DNA of 42,606 bases. Source: RI-43 sp033764725. Its GTDB lineage: Bacteria > Pseudomonadota > Alphaproteobacteria > Caulobacterales > Aquidulcibacteraceae. Below the pieces are notes generated by a model, which saw only the letters and a list, made by a program, of their open reading frames with translations, ran no database searches and was not told the DNA's origin. A program made the translations under genes and the position numbers. Shown piece after piece: positions 22,788-30,058 of the stretch; the first letter of the stretch is position 1, and the number at the start of each line of letters is the position of its first letter. The DNA lies in contig JANRIR010000060.1 in assembly GCA_033764725.1 (NCBI GenBank), positions 1 to 42,606 on the forward strand, written 5' to 3'.

Positions 22788-23735
22788 TCACGCGGTCAAA
22801 TCCTTCGCGAAAAACGCGGTCCAGGGGCTTGGCGCATAGTCGAGCACCGGCCCGCAGGGCGCAAAGCCGGCGCTGCGATAGAGATGTTGCGCCGCTTCGA
22901 AATTGGATCCCGTTTCGAGAACAAGCCGCGTGCAGCCCTCTGCGCGCGCCTGGGCCTCCACCTTCGCGAGAATGGCGCGCCCGAGCCCGCGGCCCTGATG
23001 CGCCGGCCGCGTGAACATGCGCTTCACTTCGCCGACGCCGCCGGGATGACGCCGCAAGGCGCCCATCGCCGTCGCTTCGCCATGGCTGCGCGCCACAAAC
23101 AGCGTCGTATCGTCTTGCGCCATCTGCTCCACGCTCATGTGATGGGTGTGCTCCGCCGGCGTCAGCGTCAGCGTCCACTCGTTCAACTCGCGCACCAGCG
23201 CGCGCACATCGTCCTGCAGCGGCGATTCGATGTCGATCTCAAAGCCTGCGAACGCGATATCCCGTCTCGGCTTTGTCGCGAGCGCCGCATCAAGCGCCGC
23301 CATTGCCCGATTCGGATAGGGCTGGAGCCACGCCGCTTCGAACACATCGATGCCGAGAGATTGCTCAACGCCTGTCATCGCTTCACGGACCGCCCGTGCG
23401 AACGCGTCGCGCTCCACCTCTGCTGAAAAGACAAGGCTGCGAGCTGTTTCTTGATAGGAGGCGTCGGCGAGCGCATCGATATGAAAAGCGCATTCGCTGC
23501 CAGAGCGGGGATTGAAAGTCTGTTCAAATCGCAATGCCCACCCAATCGGCTCGCCGTCCAAGATGACTTCCGCTTTCGGCGCGCCAAGCGCAACGTCTAC
23601 CGCCATGCGAACCACATCTTCGAATGCGAATGTGGTGTAGGAGAACGGATCAACCACATAGACGCAGTCGCCGGCGCTCACTCTGAGTTTTGCCCAGCCG
23701 TACTTGATGTCCGAAAACGCCAACGCGACGCTCAC
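22788..23735 (-). CDS. Two-domain protein: unknown N-terminal domain fused to GNAT acetyltransferase
   Basis: The 315-residue protein has a C-terminal GNAT domain from about 160 to 310. It begins EIDIESPLQDDVRALVRELNEW and includes VKRMFTRPAHQGRGLGRAILAKVE with the acetyl-CoA loop QGRGLG, and YRSAGFAPCGP. The first 155 residues (MSVALAFSDIKYGWAKLRV...EVILDGEPIGWALRFEQTF) form a separate beta-rich domain. It resembles a class of stand-alone bacterial proteins of unknown role, by eye only. The start is GTG, overlapping the gatC stop (GTGA), which is firm evidence for the start. The fusion is in frame and complete; its substrate is unknown. Confidence 0.8.
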   Translation of the reverse strand: MSVALAFSDIKYGWAKLRVSAGDCVYVVDPFSYTTFAFEDVVRMAVDVALGAPKAEVILDGEPIGWALRFEQTFNPRSGSECAFHIDALADASYQETARSLVFSAEVERDAFARAVREAMTGVEQSLGIDVFEAAWLQPYPNRAMAALDAALATKPRRDIAFAGFEIDIESPLQDDVRALVRELNEWTLTLTPAEHTHHMSVEQMAQDDTTLFVARSHGEATAMGALRRHPGGVGEVKRMFTRPAHQGRGLGRAILAKVEAQARAEGCTRLVLETGSNFEAAQHLYRSAGFAPCGPVLDYAPSPWTAFFAKDLTA

Positions 23736-24022
23736 TCCACCACCTTCGGCACGACGAAGAACCCGTCCTCCGCCTTCGGCGCGTTCGCCAGCACGCGCGC
23801 GGGGTCGCCGCCGTCGGTGACGACGTCCTCGCGCATCGGCAGCGCCGCGCCCTCCACCGCGCTCGTCATCGGGGCCACGCCCTCGACATCGACCTCGTTC
23901 AATTGTTCGATCCAGGCCAGGATGCCGTTCAGTTCCTGCGCCATCGGGCCGACGCGCTCCTCCGGCAGCGCGATGCGCGCCAGGCGCGCGACTTTCCGCA
24001 CGGTGTTTTCGTCGATCGCCAT
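23732..24022 (-). CDS. gatC: Asp-tRNA(Asn)/Glu-tRNA(Gln) amidotransferase subunit C
   Basis: The 96-residue protein shows the GatC pattern: DENTVRKVARLARIALPEE, the helix LNGILAWIEQLNEVDVEGVAPM, then ALPMREDVVTDG and the C-terminal FFVVPKVVE. GatC wraps around GatA and GatB and stabilises the heterotrimer. It heads a minus-strand run gatC - acetyltransferase fusion - repeats E/F - gatA - secreted protein. The stop overlaps the next gene's GTG by four bases. Confidence 0.96.
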   Translation of the reverse strand: MAIDENTVRKVARLARIALPEERVGPMAQELNGILAWIEQLNEVDVEGVAPMTSAVEGAALPMREDVVTDGGDPARVLANAPKAEDGFFVVPKVVE

Positions 24023-24066
24023 GGGATCCTCTAGTCAGGGAGCGCTAGCAGCGCGGCGCGGACGCA

Positions 24067-24567
24067 TCAAGGCGCGGGCGCCGGCGGGGCGGTGCAGGCG
24101 CCGCCCCAGACATTGACGCCGCCCTGGATGAACTGGAACGACGACCCGTCGCGCGGCAGCGACACGATCCCATCCAGGAACGGGCCGGGACCCGCGCCTT
24201 CAGTCTCGGGCGTCCCCGGCGACAAAACCACCGCCATGATGTCGTCGCCCGGCGAGGGCGCGTCGCCCGGCAGCGGCGCCAGGAACATCGCATGGCAACC
24301 CGTGGCGATGCACAATTCGCCTGTCCCCGCCGTTCCGTTCCAGCTGAACGCGATCGGCACGGCGATCTCGTTGCCGTCGATCGGCGCACAGCCGGCGGCG
24401 TCGCAGCGGCGCTGATAGGCGGCGTTGCAGGCAACATCGAGCCCCTCCACGGTCAGCGGCGCCAACGGATCGGCCGCTTCCGCCGCGGGCGCCGCGGGCG
24501 GGTTCGCGGGCGCGCATGCCGCCATCGCGCACGCCAGCGCCGCCGCCGCCAATGCCATGATCCGCAT
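24067..24567 (-). CDS. Putative cysteine-rich lipoprotein, unknown function
   Basis: The 166-residue protein has a lipoprotein signal ending in AMAAC (Cys18) and an Ala/Pro linker to about residue 38. The domain that follows contains several cysteines (DVACNAAYQRRCDAAGCAP, GELCIATGCHAMFL, GGACTAPP). I do not recognise the family. The cysteines suggest a disulfide-stabilised periplasmic domain. ATG at 24567 follows GGGGGAAAG. It is divergent from ruvX with only about 60 bases between, so the promoters must overlap. Confidence 0.75.
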   Translation of the reverse strand: MRIMALAAAALACAMAACAPANPPAAPAAEAADPLAPLTVEGLDVACNAAYQRRCDAAGCAPIDGNEIAVPIAFSWNGTAGTGELCIATGCHAMFLAPLPGDAPSPGDDIMAVVLSPGTPETEGAGPGPFLDGIVSLPRDGSSFQFIQGGVNVWGGACTAPPAPAP

Positions 24568-24629
24568 GCTTTCCCCCTGTTGCGCGCCTGTCCTTGACGA
24601 CGGCCCCAACGCCGCCGAAGCACTGGCCG

Positions 24630-25097
24630 GTGCCGCTCCTTGATCTAGCCGCGTTCGCCGCCGCCCTGCCAGCCCAGGGCGCGCTTTTCGGCCTCGATCC
24701 GGGAAGCAAGCGAATCGGCGTGGCCGCCAGCGACGCCACCCGGCTGATCGCATCCGGTCTGGAGATCCTCCCGCGCACCCGCTTCGCCGCCGACGCCGAC
24801 CGGCTGCTCGCACTCTACGACGCGCGCGGCGGGGTCGGATGGGTCATCGGCCTGCCGCTCAACATGGACGGATCGGCCGGCCCCTCGGCGCAGGCGGCGC
24901 GCGCCTTCGCCGCCAATCTCCTCAAGCGCCGCGACGCGCCGGTGATGATGTGGGACGAGCGGCTCTCCACCGCCGCGGTCACCCGCACGCTGATCGACGC
25001 CGACGCAACGCGCGCGCGCCGCGCCCAGGTCGTCGACAAGCTCGCCGCCGCCTACATGCTTCAGGGCGCGCTCGATGCGCTGCAGGCGCGCCGATGA
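24630..25097 (+). CDS. ruvX: Holliday junction resolvase-like protein RuvX (YqgF)
   Basis: The protein of about 155 residues has the RNase H-like fold motifs LFGLDPGSKRIGVAASD (first Asp), WVIGLPLNMDGSAGP and VMMWDERLSTAAVTRTLIDA (DERLST), and VDKLAAAYMLQGALD (last Asp). YqgF/RuvX proteins act in pre-16S rRNA 5' processing and have been linked to recombination. GTG at 24630 gives a family-typical start (..PLLDLAAFAAALP); a TTG at 24594 is an alternative. Neither has a clear Shine-Dalgarno. The stop overlaps the start of the AEC transporter by four bases (ATGA). Confidence 0.92.
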   Translation: MPLLDLAAFAAALPAQGALFGLDPGSKRIGVAASDATRLIASGLEILPRTRFAADADRLLALYDARGGVGWVIGLPLNMDGSAGPSAQAARAFAANLLKRRDAPVMMWDERLSTAAVTRTLIDADATRARRAQVVDKLAAAYMLQGALDALQARR

Positions 25098-26008
25098 GCG
25101 GGGTCGTCGCCGCACTCATTCCGGTGTTCCTGCTGATCGCCATCGGCTGGGGCGCGCGCGCGTCGCGCCTGGTCACCGCGGAGCAATTCGGCGCGATCAA
25201 TCGGCTCGGCTATTTCCTGTTCTACCCCGCTTTCCTGTTCACGACGATCACAGGCTCGGCGCTGGAGATCGCGGATGCAGGCCCGTTCCTGTTCGGCGTG
25301 CTGGGCGGCTTTGCGTGCGTGATCGCCGCGGCGCTGGCGTTGCGCCTGGTCATCCGCGACGGCCCAGCCTTCACCAGCGTGTTCCAGGGCGCGGTGCGCT
25401 GGAACGGATTCTCGTTGCTGGCGGCGGCGACGAGCCTCTACGGTGCGGCCGGGGCCGATTGGATCGCGCTCGCCTTCGGGCCGCTGATCCTGATGATCAA
25501 TCTGGTGTGCGTCGTCGTGCTGGCGCGCTGGGGCGAAGGGCGCGGCGCATCGCTGCGCGCGATCCTCGATCAGATCATCGCCAATCCGCTGATCCTGGCG
25601 TGCGGCGCGGGCGTGGCGGCGAAGCTCGCCCATGTCGGCGACCTCGGCCCCGCGACCGCCACGCTGAAACTGCTCGGCGCCGCGGCGATGCCGACGGCGC
25701 TGTTGTGCGTCGGCGCCGGGCTCAACATCGCCGCGGTGCGCAAGGCGCCGGCGCTGGTCGCAGCGAGTTGCGGCTTGCGCCTGGCGTTCGCGCCGGCGGC
25801 GACGTTCGCCGTCGCCAGCGCGCTGGGCGCAGGGCCCATGGGCGCGGCGATGGCCGCCGGAATCGCCTCCACGCCGACGGCTGCCGCCGCTTACGTGCTG
25901 GCGCGCGAAATGGGCGGCGACGCCGACCTCATGGCCGGCATCGTCACCGCCACCACGTTGTTGTCGTTTCTCACCATGCCGATCGCGATCGCGTTGGCTG
26001 CGCCGTGA
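25094..26008 (+). CDS. AEC family transporter (auxin efflux carrier-like)
   Basis: The 304-residue inner-membrane protein has about 10 hydrophobic segments. These include the pattern LGYFLFYPAFLFTTITGS near 40, a central polar loop at about 145-160, and NPLILACGAGVAAK typical of the second half of the AEC/bile-transporter fold. Family members export or import small organic acids; the substrate is not visible. It overlaps ruvX by four bases (ATGA), so the two form an operon. It is convergent with astB, with repeats G and a class 2 hairpin between. Confidence 0.88.
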   Translation: MSGVVAALIPVFLLIAIGWGARASRLVTAEQFGAINRLGYFLFYPAFLFTTITGSALEIADAGPFLFGVLGGFACVIAAALALRLVIRDGPAFTSVFQGAVRWNGFSLLAAATSLYGAAGADWIALAFGPLILMINLVCVVVLARWGEGRGASLRAILDQIIANPLILACGAGVAAKLAHVGDLGPATATLKLLGAAAMPTALLCVGAGLNIAAVRKAPALVAASCGLRLAFAPAATFAVASALGAGPMGAAMAAGIASTPTAAAAYVLAREMGGDADLMAGIVTATTLLSFLTMPIAIALAAP

Positions 26009-26042
26009 GCGACCGCGCGCGGGCGCAAAATGGGCGCGCCGA

Positions 26043-26155
26043 CACCCCTCATCCGGCGCTTCGCGCCACCTTCTCCCACAAGGGGAGAAGAACCAGCGCC
26101 ATCTCCTTCTCCCCTTGTGGGAGAAGGTGGCGGCGAAGCCGACGGATGAGGGGTG
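26043..26155. repeat. Palindromic repeat pair G (class 1), arms in reversed order
   Basis: The arms are in the opposite order to elements A-C. A right-type arm (CACCCCTCATCCG, inner GGCGC-TTC-GCGCC, hairpin) comes first. A left-type arm (hairpin, inner CGGC-GAA-GCCG, CGGATGAGGGGTG) comes second, with the hairpins near each other in the middle. A trailing TTTGCGAAACGGCGCAAA follows, similar to the usual spacer. It lies between the convergent AEC and astB gene ends. Confidence 0.8.
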
Positions 26156-26191
26156 TTTGCGAAACGGCGCAAACAATCGCGCGCCGCCGAA

Positions 26192-26233
26192 CTGTCATCC
26201 CGGATCGTCGCTTCGCGCCGTCCGGGATGACAG
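26192..26233. repeat. Class 2 palindrome (TGTCATCCCGG type)
   Basis: An imperfect hairpin CTGTCATCCCGGA...TCCGGGATGACAG closes on CGC-TTC-GCG. It ends nine bases before the astB stop and may end transcripts from either side; no T-run is present. Confidence 0.7.
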
Positions 26234-26242
26234 ACGTTGGGT

Positions 26243-27589
26243 TCAGCGCGCCGCGCGTTGAAAATCGTAGAACGCGCCGCCGAGAGGCAGGATCCGCGTC
26301 AACGCATCGAGCGCGGTCTGCGTTTCATCCACCAGTGCGGGATCGGCCAAATCTTCCGGCGCGAGAGCCTCGCGATAATGCGCGCGCACCCAAGCCTCCA
26401 GCGCATCGGCGAGCGCGTCGGTGAGGAAAAACCCTTGCGCCGCCGCGGCGCGTTCGGCCTCTGTCATCGCGATGCGCAGACGCAGGCACGCAGGCCCCCC
26501 GCCATTGCGCATGCTTTCGCGCACATCGACATACTCCACCGCCCCGATCGGCCCGTCGCCTGCGATCATCTCGGACACGAAAGCCGCCGTGCGGTTGTTC
26601 TCCCGCGTCTCCGCCGGCGCGATCAGGGTTTGGCGTGCGGCGCCGGGCAGGCGCACGATCTGCGCGTTGAAAAGATAGGAGGACACCGCATCGTCGAGCG
26701 GCACGGCGGCTTCGGACACCTCGACGAATGCCGGCGCGAACAGTCCTTCTGCCTTTCGCGAAATATCCCGATAGGCCGCGTCGCGATCGGCGAAGGCGCG
26801 CTCGTGATGGAAAAGCGTGGTCTCGTGCGAGACGGCGACCACATCATTGTGAAACGCGCCCGCATCGATCGCGGCGGGACTTTGGCGCACGAAGCTGGCG
26901 CGCGCGTCGTCAAGGCCATGGCGGCGCGCGATCGCGCGCACCGATTCCAGTGTCTGGCGGCCGGGAAACGCCGTGCGCGCGCCTTCGGCCGCCGCGCGGC
27001 CATAGACGAAAATCTCCACGCCCTGCGCGCCCTGTTCGGCGCACAGGCGCATGTGATTGGCCGCGCCCTCGTCGGCGAAGGCGTCGTGCGCGAAAAGCGG
27101 CTCGTGCACGCAAAAGCGTGTTTCATCCGGCAACAGCGCGCGCAGCGCCCGCGTCGTGCTCGCCGCCTCCTGCGCGCGGTGCAGCATCGTCAACAGATTG
27201 GCGGGCGTCGCATGCAGGCGGCCGTCGGCGCAATCGGCGCTGGGCGAGATCGTCGCGGCGTTCGCCGCCCACATGCTGGAGGCCGAAATCGCCGCGCGCG
27301 CGATCGCAGGCTCCGCGCGCCAGGCCGCTTGCCACACCGCGCGATCGTCGCCGCTGAAGCCGAGGCCGCGCAGCCAGGTGATGTTGGGGCGCTCCTGCGG
27401 CGGCAGCACGCCCTGGATGAGGCCCAGCTGCGCCATGCGCCGCATCTTGGCGATGCCTTGCAGCGCCGCCGCGCGCGGATGGGCGGTCAAATCCTTGTTG
27501 CGCGAGGCTGCGAGATTTCCTTCCGACAATCCGGAATAATTGTGCGTCGGCCCGACGAGCCCGTCGAAATTCACCTCCACAGCGCTCAT
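26243..27589 (-). CDS. astB: N-succinylarginine dihydrolase
   Basis: The 448-residue protein starts VEVNFDGLVGPTHNYSGLSEGNLAAS, the AstB signature. It keeps the catalytic His in AGAFHNDVVAVSHE near 245 and the nucleophile Cys in MRNGGGPACLRLRI near 365, as in the E. coli enzyme of 447 residues. It converts N2-succinylarginine to N2-succinylornithine, ammonia and carbon dioxide, step 2 of the AST arginine catabolic pathway, in the cytoplasm. ATG at 27589 overlaps the astD stop by four bases (ATGA). It is the last gene of the operon. Confidence 0.97.
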   Translation of the reverse strand: MSAVEVNFDGLVGPTHNYSGLSEGNLAASRNKDLTAHPRAAALQGIAKMRRMAQLGLIQGVLPPQERPNITWLRGLGFSGDDRAVWQAAWRAEPAIARAAISASSMWAANAATISPSADCADGRLHATPANLLTMLHRAQEAASTTRALRALLPDETRFCVHEPLFAHDAFADEGAANHMRLCAEQGAQGVEIFVYGRAAAEGARTAFPGRQTLESVRAIARRHGLDDARASFVRQSPAAIDAGAFHNDVVAVSHETTLFHHERAFADRDAAYRDISRKAEGLFAPAFVEVSEAAVPLDDAVSSYLFNAQIVRLPGAARQTLIAPAETRENNRTAAFVSEMIAGDGPIGAVEYVDVRESMRNGGGPACLRLRIAMTEAERAAAAQGFFLTDALADALEAWVRAHYREALAPEDLADPALVDETQTALDALTRILPLGGAFYDFQRAAR

Positions 27590-29034
27590 GACGGCAGGCC
27601 CGCAGCGGGGATTGCGCGCGCTGCATCGGCGACCTGCGAGGCCACCGGATAGGCGACATAATCGGCCGCGTAATACGCGCTCGGGCGCAGGCTTCCCGAC
27701 AAGCCCGGCCCGCCGAAGGGCGCGGCCCCGGAGGCGCCGGTCGTCGGGCGGTTCCAGTTCAATACGCCCGCGCGCAGCTCTTCGCGCACGCGCGCCCACA
27801 CCGCCGGATCGTCGCAGATCAATCCGCCCGCCAGGCCGTAGCGCGTATCGTTGGCGGCATGCACAGCCGCATCGAGATCGCGCACGCGCCGCACCTGCAA
27901 GAGCGGGCCGAACAATTCCTCATCCGGCGCATCCACACCGGTGACGTCGATCATCCCCGGCCGCACGAAGGCGCCGTCCCGCGCCAGCGGCAGGATGTGC
28001 TTGCCGCCGCGCGCAACCAAATCGGCCTCGAAGGCGAGCGCTGCGTCCGCTGCGCGCGCGCGCACGAGCGGCCCCATGAACGGCTCGGGCCGATCCGTCC
28101 AGGCGCCGACGGCGATCTGTTGCGTCAGCGCGCGCGCCGCTTCGATGACGTCGCGCCCGAACGCATCGTCCGGCACGATCAGGCGCCGCGCGCACGAGCA
28201 GCGCTGGCCGCTGGTCACGAAGGCGGAATGCGCGATGAGATTTGCCGCCGCTGCGGGATCGGCGGGCGCGTGCGCGATCAGCGGATTGTTGCCGCCCATT
28301 TCGAGCGCGAGGATCACGTCGGGCCGGCCGGCGAACTGGCGATGGATGTGCAGGCCGGTCTGCGCCGATCCCGTGAACAGCACGCCGTTCAAGCCCTCTT
28401 GCGCCAGAAGCGCTGCGCCTGTTTCGCGCCCGCCCTGCACCAGATTGAGCACGCCCGCCGGCAGTCCCGCCTCTTCCCAGCACGCGACCATGAGCGCAGC
28501 GACGCCCGGCGTCAGTTCACTCGGCTTGAAAATAACGACATCGCCGGCGAGCAGCGCGGGCACGATGTGGCCGTTCGGCAGGTGCGCTGGAAAATTGAAC
28601 GGGCCGAACACCGCCATCACGCCGAGCGGCCGATGCGTCAGCGTCAGCGCGCCGAAGGGGGCGTCGTCCTTCCGGTCGCCGGCGCGCTCCTGCTGCGCGC
28701 GGATCGACAGCTCGACCTTGCCGGAAACGGTCGCCGCCTCGCCCAGCGAGTCCCACAACACTTTGCCGGTTTCGCGGCTGATGGTCTCGGCAAAGTCCTG
28801 CGCGCGCGCTTTCACGATCTCGCCGAAACGGCGCGCGAGCGCGATGCGCGTGTCGCGCGGCGTGCGCGCCCAGCCGGGAAAGGCCGCGCGCGCTGCGGCC
28901 ATCGCCTCGGCGACGTCCTGCGCGTCGGCGCCCGCGCCGCGCCACACCTCTGCGCCCGTCGCGGGATCGTGCGAGGCGAATGGTTCGCCGCGCCCCGCGC
29001 GCCAGCGCCCGCCGATGAAAAGCTCAGGCCGCAT
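27586..29034 (-). CDS. astD: Succinylglutamate-semialdehyde dehydrogenase
   Basis: The 482-residue aldehyde dehydrogenase begins LFIGGRWRAGRGEPFASHDPATG. It has the NAD-binding stretch PFNFPAHLPNGHIVPALLAGD, the general base in LALEMGGNNPLIAH, and the catalytic Cys in TSGQRCSCARRL. These fit AstD, which oxidises N-succinylglutamate semialdehyde to N-succinylglutamate with NAD. It overlaps astA by 11 bases at its start and astB by four bases at its end, so it is tightly coupled. ATG at 29034. Confidence 0.96.
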   Translation of the reverse strand: MRPELFIGGRWRAGRGEPFASHDPATGAEVWRGAGADAQDVAEAMAAARAAFPGWARTPRDTRIALARRFGEIVKARAQDFAETISRETGKVLWDSLGEAATVSGKVELSIRAQQERAGDRKDDAPFGALTLTHRPLGVMAVFGPFNFPAHLPNGHIVPALLAGDVVIFKPSELTPGVAALMVACWEEAGLPAGVLNLVQGGRETGAALLAQEGLNGVLFTGSAQTGLHIHRQFAGRPDVILALEMGGNNPLIAHAPADPAAAANLIAHSAFVTSGQRCSCARRLIVPDDAFGRDVIEAARALTQQIAVGAWTDRPEPFMGPLVRARAADAALAFEADLVARGGKHILPLARDGAFVRPGMIDVTGVDAPDEELFGPLLQVRRVRDLDAAVHAANDTRYGLAGGLICDDPAVWARVREELRAGVLNWNRPTTGASGAAPFGGPGLSGSLRPSAYYAADYVAYPVASQVADAARAIPAAGLPS

Positions 29035-30058
29035 CCGCAGTCCATGCCAAAATCTGCGCGCCGTCGCCGACGCCGAGCGCGCGCGCGGTCGCCGCGGACA
29101 CGATCGCCTCGTCCTCGTGCGCCGCACTCGCCGCGCTGACGCAGACGAATTCCGCGCCTGCGCCCGCGGCGATGAGCGCGCGCGGCGCGGCGGAGACGTC
29201 GCCGATGCGCAGCCGGCAGGCGCGGCTGTCGCGCACGGTGCGGATCGTGTCGCGCGCGCACGAGACGAGGGGCCCCGCGTCGAAGATGTCGACCACGCGG
29301 TCGTGGCGGAAACCTTCCGCCTGCAGCATGCGCAGCGCCGGCTCGCCTTCGGCATGGCAGCGCCCGATCACCGCGCGCGCGGCATCCGGCAGCAGATCGA
29401 CATAGATCGGATATTTCGGCATCAGGTCGAGAATGAATTGATTGTCGGTCGAGGCGCTCAAGCGATCCGCCTCCTGAAAGCTCATGCGGAAAAAGTGGCG
29501 CCCCAGATGCTCCCAGAACGGGGAGCGGCCGTCCGCATCGACCACGCCGCGCAATTCCGCCACCACCGTATCGGCGAAGCGTTCGCGCGCGCTGGCGATC
29601 AGCATATAGCGCGCCTGCGCCAGAAGCCTTCCCGCCCCTCCGGCGCGATGCTCCTTGCGCACGAACAGCGAGCCCACCTCGCTGCAGCGCGTGAATTCGT
29701 TCACCAGAATGAGAACTTCCAGATCGAAGCGGCGCTGTGCTGCGGCCGAAGCCTGCGCGATCTGAAGGACGCGGAAATTGAAGAAGGGCGGCGTATCGCC
29801 GACGCACGCCTTCACGCCGGCGACGCCGACCACCCGGCCGCTCTCGATATGCTCGAGCGCCAGAAGATAACGCTCCCGCCCCGGCGCGCGCACGTCGGCC
29901 GCGAAGCTCTCCGCCGAGACCGCGAGACGACGCGCGAGCGTGTCATCGTCGAGCGCAAGGCTGGTGAAGCCCGCGCCGGCCAGATCGCGCAAGGCGCGGA
30001 AATCGCCAAGATCGCCGTCGCGCATCGCGCGCACGCGATAGTCCGCAGCCGCGCTCAT
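29024..30058 (-). CDS. astA: Arginine N-succinyltransferase
   Basis: The 344-residue protein matches the E. coli AstA length. It starts with YRVRAMRDGDLGDFRALRDLAGAGFTSL and contains the AstA/AruG core PPFFNFRVLQIAQAS, TRCSEVGSLFVRKEHRAGGAGRLLAQARYML and PFWEHLGRHFFRMSFQEADRLSA. It transfers succinyl from succinyl-CoA to the alpha-amino group of arginine, the committing step of the pathway. ATG at 30058 overlaps the stop of the M20 gene by four bases. The adjoining order is M20-astA-astD-astB. Confidence 0.96.
   Translation of the reverse strand: MSAAADYRVRAMRDGDLGDFRALRDLAGAGFTSLALDDDTLARRLAVSAESFAADVRAPGRERYLLALEHIESGRVVGVAGVKACVGDTPPFFNFRVLQIAQASAAAQRRFDLEVLILVNEFTRCSEVGSLFVRKEHRAGGAGRLLAQARYMLIASARERFADTVVAELRGVVDADGRSPFWEHLGRHFFRMSFQEADRLSASTDNQFILDLMPKYPIYVDLLPDAARAVIGRCHAEGEPALRMLQAEGFRHDRVVDIFDAGPLVSCARDTIRTVRDSRACRLRIGDVSAAPRALIAAGAGAEFVCVSAASAAHEDEAIVSAATARALGVGDGAQILAWTADAA

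Noticed and set aside
12162..26155. CRISPR array made by the recurring palindromes
   Set aside because: Copies are far apart, inverted and have no regularly sized spacers; no cas genes are present.
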